Below the pieces are notes generated by a model that saw only the letters and a program-made list of their open reading frames with translations, was not told the DNA's origin and did not search any database. DNA of 16,440 nucleotides from the NCBI GenBank assembly GCA_002360325.1, contig DEQG01000129.1, positions 7,581 to 24,020 on the forward strand, in the 5' to 3' direction. The position numbers and the translations under genes are program-made. This document shows positions 1-9,505 of this stretch, in pieces. The first letter of the stretch is position 1. Every line of letters starts with the position of its first letter. Origin of the DNA: Salinicoccus sp. UBA3372. GTDB taxonomy: Bacteria; Bacillota; Bacilli; Staphylococcales; Salinicoccaceae.

Positions 1-518
1 GTCAGGTCGCCGGGTATCGGTGATGCATCGCCGGCATATATGTGGTGGACCTTCAAATCGATTTCATCACGGTTGCCTTCTTTTGCCAGGCTGACAATCT
101 CATCGAAATCCTCAATGCCGGTCAGAAGATAGGACAGTCCCATCAGGGTACCGCCGCCGACACCGGAACCGCCGGCTCTTTTCTGCCCGTCCATATCTGC
201 CTGGTGGAATGAAGTGCCTGTGCCGACGTTCAAGTAGACAAAACGTTCAATATGTAAACCCTGTTCATTCATCAACTGTTTCAACCCGATGTATGTTGCA
301 TCGAATTCTATGGAGATATTCACATCGTGGTTCAGTTTGCGGCTCATGTATTCAGCTTTTCCGCCCGTGATATAAATGTCGGCATCAGGATGGTTTTTAT
401 TCAGCTTTTCTATGAAGTTGTCGATATCGAGAGAGGGCACCTTGTCGAACACCCTTTCATCATTTTCAATATATACTATTTTTAATAAAGTGCCTCCGGC
501 ATCAATACTTATTTTCAT
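1..518 (-). CDS. coaW: Type II pantothenate kinase, 5' part (3' end outside window)
   Basis: This enzyme phosphorylates pantothenate with ATP, the first step of coenzyme A synthesis in the cytoplasm. About 172 residues are present; the C-terminal third lies beyond the window edge. The start is the ATG at 518-516, preceded by a G-rich Shine-Dalgarno (complement of 525-529). The N-terminus reads MKISIDAGGTLLKIV, the ASKHA-fold phosphate-binding loop. Downstream come an EFDA segment, NVGTGTSFH and the glycine-rich GVGGGTLMGLSYLLTG. The last visible residues (IDLKVHHIYAG...PIPGDL) match what I remember of Staphylococcus aureus CoaW. Type II enzymes of staphylococci are known to resist CoA feedback, unlike CoaA. 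The gene lies just downstream of the BCCT transporter on the same strand but is separated from it by a terminator, so it probably has its own promoter. The family assignment is secure. Confidence 0.95.
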   Translation of the reverse strand, partial: MKISIDAGGTLLKIVYIENDERVFDKVPSLDIDNFIEKLNKNHPDADIYITGGKAEYMSRKLNHDVNISIEFDATYIGLKQLMNEQGLHIERFVYLNVGTGTSFHQADMDGQKRAGGSGVGGGTLMGLSYLLTGIEDFDEIVSLAKEGNRDEIDLKVHHIYAGDASPIPGDL

Positions 519-529
519 GATATGCCCCC

Positions 530-567
530 AAAAAAATGTCATTGGCAATAGTATACCAATGACATTT
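530..567 (-). terminator. Rho-independent terminator of the BCCT transporter gene
   Basis: A perfect 12-bp inverted repeat (534-545 with 556-567) closes a 10-nt loop. Read on the minus strand it is followed by seven T residues (complement of 530-536). It lies 14 bases past the transporter stop codon and only about a dozen bases before the coaW start. The stem is AT-rich, so the hairpin is of medium strength. Confidence 0.85.
550..555 (-). promoter_or_regulatory. Possible coaW -10 element inside the terminator loop
   Basis: On the minus strand the terminator loop begins with TATACT (complement of 550-555), preceded by TGG, which fits a TGn extended -10. A TTGTAC lies upstream (complement of 576-581), but its 20-bp spacing is too long for a good -35. 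Initiation from here would give coaW a leader of about 25 bases. This is an inference from base sequence only. Confidence 0.4.
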
Positions 568-581
568 AATAATTTGTACAA

Positions 582-2165
582 CTATTTAAGTTTTGTTCTT
601 CTCGGACGGCGTTTCATCGCTTCATTCGATTCGCGTCTGAGAGATTTGGATACTGCGAAAATCATCAATATCAAAATCAGTGTAAAAGGCAGTCCTGCAA
701 GAAGTGAAGCGGCCTGCAAGCTGTTGAGTCCGCCTGCCAATATTAATGAGATGGTCAGGAAACCAAGAAGCAGACCCCATAATACTTTCAATCTTGTTGA
801 AGGATTCTCAGTATTACCTGATGTCATACCTGCAACTATGAATGTTGCCGAGTCGGCAGATGTCACAAGGAATGTGAATATCAGGATGATTGCAATCACT
901 GATGTAATTGCCGTCATCGGGATTTGTTCAAACATCGTAAACAGCGCAGCCGTCTGGTCATCCAGTACAATTTCACCGATGTTCGTACCGTTGAACAGAT
1001 CGGAGTACATCGCCGTACCGCCGAGTGCTGCAATCCATAAGAATGACAGAACCGGTGGGACGATCAGTATACCGAGCACATACTCACGGATTGTACGTCC
1101 TTTTGATACTCTGGCAACGAATGACCCGATGAACGGGCTCCATGCGATGACCCATGCCCAGTAGAACACTGTCCACTCCTGAACCCAGGTCTCGCCTGAA
1201 TACGGCTGGGTTCTAAGTGAGTACCCGACATAGCTTTTCAAGTAATCTCCGATGCCGAGAACAAAAGTTTCCATGATGAATGTGAATGGCCCCATAAACA
1301 TGACGAATACTGTCAAGATCAATGCGAGCGCCATGTTGAGGTTACTCAGCCATTTCATCCCGCGTTTAAGCCCCGTAATAGTCGAGAATAAAAACAGCGC
1401 AGTCATAAGTACAGTCAAAACAATCTGTGTGACCGGTCCGGAAGGGAAGTTGAAAGCGAAGCTCAATCCCCCGTCCATCTGCAATATTCCAAGACCGACG
1501 GATGTTGCCATACCTGTTACTGTTGCAATGACTGCCAAAATGTCAATCACTTTTCTTGTTGGCTGGTTGTAGTTCTGGCCGAATAAAGGCTCGAGGGACG
1601 TGGAAACCATCCCGTCTTTCTTTTTACGGTATTGGCTGTAGCCGATAGCAAGGCCGGCTACACCGAATATAGACCACTGTGATATGCCCCAGTGGAAGAA
1701 CGAGTACCCCATGGCAGTACGAGCTGCTGTATATGATTCCACTTCTCCGCCAGGGAAAGGTGCAATCATGAAATGCTCCATCGGTTCAGCAACCCCGTAG
1801 AATACGAGACCGACACCCAGACCGCTGGAGAACAGCATGCCAACCCATGAACGGAATGAGAATTCAGGTTTTGAATCATCCGGACCGAGTTTGACACGGC
1901 CGTATGGTGAAATTGCCAGGAACAGCAGAAACATGCCAAACCCGAACACACTGATCAGAAACAGCCAGTTGAAGTTACGTGCGATCGTGTCATAAATACT
2001 GTAAGATGCAGTTTCCACAGTTTCTGGGAAGAGTACTGCGATTACAGCAGCAAGTGCAACAATCCCCCCGGCGCCCCAAAAGACTATGCCGAGCGTGGAA
2101 CGGTCTTCACCGGGCAGTTTGCGCTTAGTATTTTTAGGGTCTTCCTGTTCTTTTTCTTTACTCAA
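582..2165 (-). CDS. BCCT-family compatible-solute (glycine betaine/choline-type) transporter
   Basis: This is a membrane transporter of the betaine-choline-carnitine family, 527 residues, which imports osmoprotectants by coupling to an ion gradient. The sequence shows about twelve hydrophobic segments. It has the glycine-rich TM3 stretch GLGVGLVFYG near residue 115 and the tryptophan-rich TM8 signature WTVFYWAWVIAWSPF (W336, W338, W342), followed by FVARVSKGRT. TSADSA sits near residue 435, where Na+-coupled BetP has Thr/Ser sodium ligands, so sodium coupling is plausible. The C-terminal tail of about 20 residues is strongly basic. I chose the TTG at 2165 because GGAGG lies 8 bases before it. 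The upstream in-frame ATG falls inside that Shine-Dalgarno, and the earliest ATG has none. Substrate (glycine betaine, choline, carnitine or ectoine) cannot be told from sequence; OpuD-like is the best guess. The gene has its own promoter and terminator. Confidence 0.92.
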   Translation of the reverse strand: MSKEKEQEDPKNTKRKLPGEDRSTLGIVFWGAGGIVALAAVIAVLFPETVETASYSIYDTIARNFNWLFLISVFGFGMFLLFLAISPYGRVKLGPDDSKPEFSFRSWVGMLFSSGLGVGLVFYGVAEPMEHFMIAPFPGGEVESYTAARTAMGYSFFHWGISQWSIFGVAGLAIGYSQYRKKKDGMVSTSLEPLFGQNYNQPTRKVIDILAVIATVTGMATSVGLGILQMDGGLSFAFNFPSGPVTQIVLTVLMTALFLFSTITGLKRGMKWLSNLNMALALILTVFVMFMGPFTFIMETFVLGIGDYLKSYVGYSLRTQPYSGETWVQEWTVFYWAWVIAWSPFIGSFVARVSKGRTIREYVLGILIVPPVLSFLWIAALGGTAMYSDLFNGTNIGEIVLDDQTAALFTMFEQIPMTAITSVIAIILIFTFLVTSADSATFIVAGMTSGNTENPSTRLKVLWGLLLGFLTISLILAGGLNSLQAASLLAGLPFTLILILMIFAVSKSLRRESNEAMKRRPRRTKLK

Positions 2166-2248
2166 TAAAAAAACCTCCATAAAAATATTTTTCAGCTTTT
2201 CTACAGTTCTGAGTTGATATGATGTATATTCTGGGAGCATCCATAAAG

Positions 2249-2279
2249 AATGCCGCTGGTACCCTGTACCAGCGGCATT
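2249..2279 (-). promoter_or_regulatory. 14-bp perfect hairpin at predicted 5' end of the transporter mRNA
   Basis: Arms 2249-2262 and 2266-2279 are perfectly complementary and GC-rich, with a 3-nt loop. The minus-strand tail after the hairpin is TTCTTT, a poor T-run, so it is not a convincing terminator. The predicted transcription start from the promoter at 2286-2316 falls within a few bases of the hairpin, so the mRNA would begin with this stem. It may protect the 5' end, act as an attenuator or be an operator; the sequence does not decide. Confidence 0.7.
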
Positions 2280-2280
2280 T

Positions 2281-2517
2281 CGCTGATAGTAAGATAATTG
2301 GCTGTGTGTTTGTCAATTAAATTACTTTAATAGATTTTGCTTAAGTAAAACTTATAACTTTTAGTATAATATAGGAAAATCATACACTAAATAAAATGTT
2401 TGTTCAATTACACTTCAGGTTATTCTGGAAGTGGAAACAAAGTATAATTGAAATTCAAATTGTATATTCAGTATCATAACAAAATAAATACATATGTCAA
2501 AAAAGGGGACAAAATTT
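2281..2517. other. AT-rich divergent intergenic region between transporter and GNAT gene
   Basis: Together with the leader at 2166-2280 this makes a 352-base gene-free stretch. Besides the minus-strand promoter and hairpin it holds two plus-strand TATAAT boxes (2365-2370 and 2443-2448), neither with a good -35. The second is adjacent to a small dyad TTGAAATTCAA (2448-2458) and is the likelier start region for the GNAT gene. No open reading frame, RNA gene or terminator was recognised. Confidence 0.5.
2286..2316 (-). promoter_or_regulatory. Promoter of the BCCT transporter gene
   Basis: On the minus strand a perfect -35 TTGACA (complement of 2311-2316) is followed after 19 bases by TACTAT (complement of 2286-2291). 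CTTACT at 17-bp spacing is the alternative -10. The -35 is ideal but the -10 is mediocre, as often seen in regulated promoters. Confidence 0.6.
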
Positions 2518-3357
2518 ATGAATAAGATTAATATACGGCCATTTGAAGAAAGTGACAGAACAGCTTTAAAGGATTTTGAACTCAGTGAACAGCAGCTTGA
2601 ATTCACCAGCCTCCCGCTGGATGTCCTGAATGATGCGCTCGGGGATGAAGACCGTATGCCATGTGTGGTCGTCGACAGAGAGGACGGCATCGTCGGTTTT
2701 TTCGTCCTGCATAAACATTACCGCCACGAAGGCTATGATACGCGAAGAGAAGTCGTATTTGTACGCTCCCTGTCCATAAATGAAAGTGTGCAGGGAAAGG
2801 GATATGGTACTAAAGTTGCTTTGAATATGCCGATTTTCGTCCAGAATCATTTTTCAGACTATGATCATCTGCACCTTGTAGTGGATGCTGATAATACAGC
2901 GGCATGGAACCTTTATGAAAGGGCCGGTTTTATTCATACAGCGACCAAGGAAGACGGGCCGATCGGACTGGAGAGGCTGTATCACCTGGACCTTGATCAG
3001 AAATATGTTAGTAATATCAAATTAGTGGTAGACGAAGATACAGAGGTGCCGGATATCAAGATAGACATTATTCTTGATAATGAGAAAATGATCGGCTACA
3101 TTGAGGGCACTGCAGAAGAAAAGACGCTCCTGATAAAAAATATATTTGTAAATGAAGATGAGAGAGACAGGGGGATTGCTTCCAGTGCGCTGAGGCAGCT
3201 GGGCACATTTCTGAGGAGGAATATGAAAGGAATATCGGAACTTGCTGTTCACGTCAGGGAAGATGAAAGCATCAATAAGTTATTTGAATATGTCGGTTTT
3301 GCACGCTTTAAAGAGACGGATAAAGATGATCTCTATATAAAGTATATTAAATATTAA
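2518..3357 (+). CDS. Tandem GNAT-domain N-acetyltransferase
   Basis: The 279-residue product carries two GNAT folds in a row. The first (about residues 3-160) has the acetyl-CoA motif QGKGYG at 92-97 and the typical NTAAWNLYERAGF segment that ends motif B. The second (about 165-279) has RDRGIA at 216-221 and INKLFEYVGF. Both loops keep the Q/R-x-x-G-x-G/A pattern that grips the CoA pyrophosphate, so either or both could bind acetyl-CoA; the substrate is unknown. I chose the ATG at 2518 because AAAAGGGGA lies at good spacing before it. The in-frame ATG at 2494 has no Shine-Dalgarno. The gene lies directly upstream of rpoE with no clear terminator between them, so some read-through is likely. 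The GNAT assignment is firm; the physiological role is not known. Confidence 0.88.
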   Translation: MNKINIRPFEESDRTALKDFELSEQQLEFTSLPLDVLNDALGDEDRMPCVVVDREDGIVGFFVLHKHYRHEGYDTRREVVFVRSLSINESVQGKGYGTKVALNMPIFVQNHFSDYDHLHLVVDADNTAAWNLYERAGFIHTATKEDGPIGLERLYHLDLDQKYVSNIKLVVDEDTEVPDIKIDIILDNEKMIGYIEGTAEEKTLLIKNIFVNEDERDRGIASSALRQLGTFLRRNMKGISELAVHVREDESINKLFEYVGFARFKETDKDDLYIKYIKY

Positions 3358-3364
3358 ATATTTC

Positions 3365-3393
3365 TTGATTCATCAGTTAAATAACTGTATCAT
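3365..3393 (+). promoter_or_regulatory. rpoE promoter
   Basis: TTGATT (3365-3370) and TATCAT (3388-3393) are separated by exactly 17 bases, a good SigA-type promoter. The spacer contains a short palindrome, CAGTTAAATAACTG (3374-3387). A second small dyad (TATCTAAAGATA) follows the -10. The leader to the rpoE start is about 30 bases. Confidence 0.7.
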
Positions 3394-3429
3394 ATCTAAA
3401 GATACGAGCGGACGAAAGGATGTAAATCA

Positions 3430-5692
<2,263 letters not shown>

Positions 5693-5693
<1 letters not shown>

Positions 5694-5717
5694 AAAATCC
5701 CTAAATGGGGATTTTTT
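5693..5717. terminator. Bidirectional terminator between pyrG and ywjG
   Basis: The arms AAAAATCCC (5693-5701) and GGGATTTTT (5708-5716) form a 9-bp stem with a 6-nt loop. T-runs serve both strands. On the minus strand the ywjG stop codon (5718-5716) lies within the hairpin arm itself, so the two convergent genes are packed against one hairpin. Confidence 0.85.
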
Positions 5718-6228
5718 AATATTCGTCATTCGTCATCTCGTCAATCAGGACGTACAGATGATAGTATAAATAAGTGAATGCATTCATATATGGATTGACG
5801 ATCTTATCGAAATTCGGCGTCGGTATCAAAGGTCTCGGCGAGGACAGATCGATATAATGATGGATATTATCAATCGTCTCGTTTTCATGTCTGTTATAAT
5901 TTGAAATCAGTACAAAATCGATGTCTCTGGATTGCAGTTCACCTATGAACGTTTTTACTTCCTCATCGAAAGTATTGGCAACGACGAGCATTCTGTCCGG
6001 AGTATCGATATTTTCAAATGCACTGAATGAAGAGGGGCTGCCGAGCTTCAATTCCCCATGGAGGAGAAGCGGTTCGAGGTTCGTGAAGTCATGAAATGTT
6101 TTGATGACTATGTCACCCTCACCATGAACAGCCTGAGACAATAATCGTGCTGCAATCTCGATTTCCTCTTCCTGAGCATCTATATGATTGTAAATATTGA
6201 TGAGTTGAGTCTGTAATATTTTATCCAT
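5716..6228 (-). CDS. ywjG: DUF2529 family protein (YwjG-like)
   Basis: The product has 170 residues and no signal peptide or membrane segment. It belongs by sequence and position to DUF2529, represented by Bacillus subtilis YwjG. The family has a Rossmann-like, SIS-related (phosphosugar isomerase-type) fold according to my memory of a structural-genomics entry, but I know of no assigned reaction. Visible features are an N-terminal helix rich in Glu (QEEEIEIAARLL), a central alternation of beta strands (DIVIKTFHDF, MLVVANTFDEEV, IDFVLISNYN), and a C-terminal helix with several tyrosines (NAFTYLYYHLYVLIDEM). I chose the ATG at 6228 because AGGGGTGAT lies just upstream; the in-frame ATG 30 bases earlier has no such site. 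It is transcribed against pyrG and away from fsa, an arrangement I believe is kept in related Bacillales. Confidence 0.82.
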   Translation of the reverse strand: MDKILQTQLINIYNHIDAQEEEIEIAARLLSQAVHGEGDIVIKTFHDFTNLEPLLLHGELKLGSPSSFSAFENIDTPDRMLVVANTFDEEVKTFIGELQSRDIDFVLISNYNRHENETIDNIHHYIDLSSPRPLIPTPNFDKIVNPYMNAFTYLYYHLYVLIDEMTNDEY

Positions 6229-6385
6229 GATTATCACCCCTATAATATAATTAAGCATATATCATCTCGAAGATAAAATGAATGCCTATTTGTATTCTAA
6301 TAAAACAACACCGCATTTTAATCGGATTTTAATTGAAAGATACTATACTTAAAATTAATGAGTGTAAAATCTTTCATCGTTTTCT

Positions 6386-6415
6386 TTGCCGGCGGAAACA
6401 AAATTCTTATATAAT
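6386..6415 (+). promoter_or_regulatory. Promoter of fsa-murA
   Basis: TTGCCG (6386-6391) and a perfect TATAAT (6410-6415) are separated by 18 bases. The leader of about 25 bases ends in GGAGG (6433-6437), nine bases before the fsa start. Confidence 0.6.
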
Positions 6416-6446
6416 GAATAAAAAGATGTAATGGAGGATTTTAAAT

Positions 6447-7091
6447 ATGAAATATTTTATTGATACAGCAAATATGGATGAAATTAAAGAAATACATGAA
6501 TGGGGCGTGCTGAGCGGTGTGACAACCAACCCTTCACTCGTCGCAAAAGAAAAAGACATATCATTCCATGAACGTCTTGTAGAAATCTGTGAACTGGTTC
6601 AGGGTCCTGTCAGCGGCGAAGTCATTTCACTGGAGGCAGAAGGCATGATCGAAGAGGGCAGAGAACTTGCAAAACTGCATGAATACATCATTGTTAAAAT
6701 TCCGATGACCGCTGAAGGTATGAAAGCCGTCAAAGTATTGGCGTCAGAAGGCATCAAAACAAATGTCACTCTCGTTTTCAACACTGTGCAGGCATTGACT
6801 GCAGCAAGAGCGGGTGCAACTTATGTATCACCGTTCATCGGAAGACTGGATGACATCGGACTTGAAGGTCTGCAGCTGATCGAAGATATCAGTTATATTT
6901 TTGCGCTTCATGAAATCGACACTGAAATCATTGCGGCATCCATCAGGAACGAAGGCCATATTCATGGCGCTGCACTTAAAGGTGCGCATATAGCGACGGT
7001 ACCTTATAAAGTATTGAAGAAATTGACTGATCATCCACTGACAGATAAGGGAATCGAGCAGTTCTTAAATGACTGGAATAAGGATAAGTAA
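6447..7091 (+). CDS. fsa: Fructose-6-phosphate aldolase / transaldolase-like protein (FSA/TalC family)
   Basis: This is the short (214-residue) transaldolase family, equivalent to Bacillus subtilis YwjH/Tal. It either transfers dihydroxyacetone units in the pentose phosphate pathway or cleaves fructose 6-phosphate. Signature elements are [13 protein letters not shown] at the N-terminus (Asp6), the [12 protein letters not shown] loop (24-35), the Schiff-base lysine Lys84 in YIIVKIPMT, and the [11 protein letters not shown] phosphate-binding segment. Length and motifs are complete. Sequence alone does not separate aldolase from transaldolase activity; the B. subtilis relative is annotated as transaldolase. 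GGAGG precedes the start. It is followed 30 bases later by murA, with no terminator, so the two are co-transcribed. In Bacillus and staphylococci fbaA sits next to this position, but no fbaA is present here. Confidence 0.93.
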   Translation: MKYFIDTANMDEIKEIHEWGVLSGVTTNPSLVAKEKDISFHERLVEICELVQGPVSGEVISLEAEGMIEEGRELAKLHEYIIVKIPMTAEGMKAVKVLASEGIKTNVTLVFNTVQALTAARAGATYVSPFIGRLDDIGLEGLQLIEDISYIFALHEIDTEIIAASIRNEGHIHGAALKGAHIATVPYKVLKKLTDHPLTDKGIEQFLNDWNKDK

Positions 7092-7121
7092 AACGCTCGA
7101 TATCAAGTAAGGAGTAAGTAT

Positions 7122-8384
7122 ATGACAAAAGAAGTGATTAAAGTACGTGGCGGAAGAACTCTTACAGGAGAAGTCGATATAAGCGGCGCAAAAAACAGTG
7201 CGGTCGCACTGATTCCTGCATCATTGATGGCATCTGAAGGCGAAATGACATTGGAAGGACTGCCTGAAATCTCTGATGTGGATACTTTAATGAGTTTATT
7301 GAACGATTTGAACATTGATACTGAATTAGAGGACACCACACTTAAAATAAATGCGGAAAATGCACAGAATATGCCTTTATCCAACAACAAGGTTCAGTCT
7401 TTAAGAGCATCGTACTATATGATGGGTGCAATGCTTGCACGTTTTAAAAAATGTGTCATCGGTCTGCCGGGCGGCTGTCCACTGGGGCCGAGACCCATCG
7501 ACCAGCACATCAAGGGCTTCGAAGCACTTGGTGCCAAAGTGACGAATGAATACGGCGCGATGTATCTGGAAGCGGAAAAGCTGACAGGTGCAAAAATCTT
7601 CTTTGACGTTGTCAGTGTCGGCGCGACGATCAACCTTATGGTCGCAGCGAGCCAGGCTGAAGGCAAGACGATCCTTGAAAACGTCGCAAAAGAACCGGAA
7701 ATCGTCGATGTGGCCTCACTGCTTAATAAGATGGGAGCCAACATCAAAGGTGCAGGTACTGACACGATTAAAATCCATGGTGTGGACAAACTCCGCGGTA
7801 CGAGGCACAACATCATACCCGACCGGATTGAAGCCGGGACATACATGATTGCCGGCGCAATCAAGGGCCGGAACTACCGGGTCAACAATATCATCCCGAC
7901 GCATATGGAGTCATTGACTTCAAAACTTCAGGAGATCGGTGTTGAAATTGAAGAAGGTGACGACTATGTCGTGTTATCCCATCCCGAAACGTACAAGCCG
8001 GTCTCACTGAAAACACAGGTCTACCCGGGATTCGCAACAGATCTTCAGCAGCCGATTACGCCGCTTCTGTTTCTGACCGACGGTGTCAGTAAAATTACAG
8101 AGACGATCTACCCGGCGAGGTTCCGTCATGTTGACGAACTGAAACGTCTGGGCGCAAATATCGAAAAGAAAAGCGGCACCGCTCTGATCTATCCATCTGA
8201 ACTTAATGGTGCTGATGTATACGCGAGTGATTTAAGGGCCGGTGCGTGTCTTTTATTATCCGGTCTCATCGCAAATGGTGTGACGACGATTCACAATGTC
8301 GAGCACATTGACCGGGGATACAGTGATATAGTGAAAAAACTGGAAGAGCTCGGTGCGGATATATGGAGAGAAACCATTGAATAA
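7122..8384 (+). CDS. murA: UDP-N-acetylglucosamine 1-carboxyvinyltransferase (MurZ/MurAB paralogue)
   Basis: MurA transfers enolpyruvate from PEP to UDP-GlcNAc, the first committed step of peptidoglycan synthesis and the target of fosfomycin. The 420-residue product has the EPSP-synthase-like double fold. The substrate residues Lys24 and Asn25 lie in GAKNSA, the catalytic Cys119 in [16 protein letters not shown], and the general base Asp307 in GFATDLQQP. Cys119 means that fosfomycin sensitivity at the active site is expected. Low-GC Gram-positives carry two paralogues; the rho-proximal position and the CPLGPRPID form point to the second one, called MurZ in staphylococci and MurAB/MurZ in Bacillus. 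The start has AAGGAG seven bases upstream. A strong terminator follows. Confidence 0.96.
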   Translation: MTKEVIKVRGGRTLTGEVDISGAKNSAVALIPASLMASEGEMTLEGLPEISDVDTLMSLLNDLNIDTELEDTTLKINAENAQNMPLSNNKVQSLRASYYMMGAMLARFKKCVIGLPGGCPLGPRPIDQHIKGFEALGAKVTNEYGAMYLEAEKLTGAKIFFDVVSVGATINLMVAASQAEGKTILENVAKEPEIVDVASLLNKMGANIKGAGTDTIKIHGVDKLRGTRHNIIPDRIEAGTYMIAGAIKGRNYRVNNIIPTHMESLTSKLQEIGVEIEEGDDYVVLSHPETYKPVSLKTQVYPGFATDLQQPITPLLFLTDGVSKITETIYPARFRHVDELKRLGANIEKKSGTALIYPSELNGADVYASDLRAGACLLLSGLIANGVTTIHNVEHIDRGYSDIVKKLEELGADIWRETIE

Positions 8385-8394
8385 GTAATTGAAC

Positions 8395-8430
8395 CCGGAA
8401 TTAATGCAGACGATTAATTCCGGTTTTTTT
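8395..8430 (+). terminator. Rho-independent terminator of fsa-murA
   Basis: A perfect 11-bp stem (8395-8405 with 8413-8423) with a 7-nt loop is followed by seven T residues (8424-8430). It begins ten bases after the murA stop. Confidence 0.93.
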
Positions 8431-8452
8431 ATTTCGTTTTGTAATTCTTCAA

Positions 8453-8463
8453 TATGATATACT
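8453..8463 (+). promoter_or_regulatory. Extended -10 promoter of glpX
   Basis: TATGATATACT (8453-8463) contains the TRTGn extension directly before TATACT. The -35 region is poor, as is allowed for extended -10 promoters. It lies between the murA terminator and the GGAGG of glpX. The same 11 bases occur in front of prfA. Confidence 0.6.
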
Positions 8464-8493
8464 GATTTTGAAATAATATTTGGAGGTTCTCAC

Positions 8494-9459
8494 ATGGAGA
8501 GAAGTTTATCTATGGAGCTGGTCAGAGTGACGGAAGCGGCAGCTCTTCAAAGTGCTAAATGGGTCGGGAAAGGCATGAAGGAAGCGGCGGACGATGCAGC
8601 GACTGAAGCCATGCGTACAGTATTTGATACTATACCGATGACAGGTAAGGTGGTTATAGGCGAAGGTGAGATTGATGAGGCGCCAATGCTCTACATAGGA
8701 GAAGAATTGGGAACGCGCGAAGGGCCGGAAATTGATATTGCCGTCGATCCTCTTGAAGGGACTTCGATTGTCGCCAACGGCGCATGGAATGCACTTACAG
8801 TACTTGCGGTAGCCGATAAAGGCAACTTACTGCATGCTCCTGATATGTACATGAATAAAATTGCAGTCGGACCGGAATGCAGGGGTCTGGTCGACCTGGA
8901 TGCTCCGGTGACAGCCAATCTGGAAGCAGTGGCAAAAGCAAAAGGCAAAAGTATATCCGAAGTTACGGTCACAATTATCAAAAGAGAGAGAAACCGGAAG
9001 ATCATAGATGAAATAAGAGCGGCCGGCGCCCGAATCAAATTTTTCCATGACGGAGATGTAGCAGGGGCCATCAATACATGCTTCGACTGGACAGGGGTTG
9101 ATATCATGCTTGGCATCGGCGGTGCGCCGGAAGGTGTGATTTCAGCAGTCGGCGTCAAATGTCTGGGCGGTGATTTCCAGGGCAGGCTCGTTCCGATGAG
9201 AGACGGTGACACTGAGCGCTGTGAATCCATGGGTGTGGACCCTGAGCGGAAATTCATGATGGACGACCTCGTGGGAGGCGATGATGCCATATTTGCTGCA
9301 ACAGCGGTGACTGACGGCGAAATGATGAAAGGCGTCCAGTTCAAAGGAAGCTATGCCGAAACATCATCAGTCGTCATGAGAGCAAAGTCGGGGACTGTCC
9401 GTTTCATCAATGGACGCCACAGTCTGCAGAAGAAACCGAATATGGTGATGGAAGACTAG
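8494..9459 (+). CDS. glpX: Class II fructose-1,6-bisphosphatase
   Basis: GlpX hydrolyses fructose 1,6-bisphosphate to fructose 6-phosphate in gluconeogenesis. The 321-residue product keeps all metal and catalytic residues known from Escherichia coli GlpX at identical numbers: Asp33 (in AADDAA), Glu57 (in GEGEIDEAP), Asp85 and Glu88 with Thr90 (in DPLEGTS), and Glu213 (in GGAPEG). It is therefore expected to be active with Mn2+. The ATG at 8494 has GGAGG seven bases upstream. In Bacillus the equivalent is ywjI, in the same place between murAB and rho. It appears to be a single-gene transcription unit, with its own extended -10 promoter in front and a hairpin terminator behind. Fructose 6-phosphate is also the substrate or product of the neighbouring FSA family protein. 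Confidence 0.96.
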   Translation: MERSLSMELVRVTEAAALQSAKWVGKGMKEAADDAATEAMRTVFDTIPMTGKVVIGEGEIDEAPMLYIGEELGTREGPEIDIAVDPLEGTSIVANGAWNALTVLAVADKGNLLHAPDMYMNKIAVGPECRGLVDLDAPVTANLEAVAKAKGKSISEVTVTIIKRERNRKIIDEIRAAGARIKFFHDGDVAGAINTCFDWTGVDIMLGIGGAPEGVISAVGVKCLGGDFQGRLVPMRDGDTERCESMGVDPERKFMMDDLVGGDDAIFAATAVTDGEMMKGVQFKGSYAETSSVVMRAKSGTVRFINGRHSLQKKPNMVMED

Positions 9460-9466
9460 GTTTTAC

Positions 9467-9505
9467 AGAAGTGTATCTGGAAAAATGATATGCTTCTTTT
9501 CTTTT
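9467..9505 (+). terminator. Terminator downstream of glpX
   Basis: Arms 9467-9477 and 9487-9497 pair over 11 bp, including two adjacent G-U wobbles, around a 9-nt loop, and are followed by TTTTCTTTT (9497-9505). The hairpin begins eight bases after the glpX stop. The wobbles make it easy to miss as DNA palindrome and weaker than its neighbours. Confidence 0.7.

Noticed and set aside
376..1164. 262-residue plus-strand reading frame opposite coaW and the transporter
   Set aside because: It runs antisense to two clear genes, shows no family motif and has no Shine-Dalgarno; it is a shadow frame.
2158..2244. 28-codon upstream reading frame in the transporter leader, ending over the TTG start
   Set aside because: The overlap of its stop with the transporter start suggests coupling, but it has no Shine-Dalgarno and its ATG lies five bases after the leader hairpin, so initiation is unlikely.
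6363..6376. TGTAAAATCTTTCA as a CcpA cre site upstream of fsa
   Set aside because: The central CG of the cre consensus is replaced by AT, so two key positions fail.
8691..9344. 217-residue minus-strand frame opposite glpX
   Set aside because: It lies wholly inside glpX, whose catalytic residues are all intact, and has no start signals or recognisable domain.
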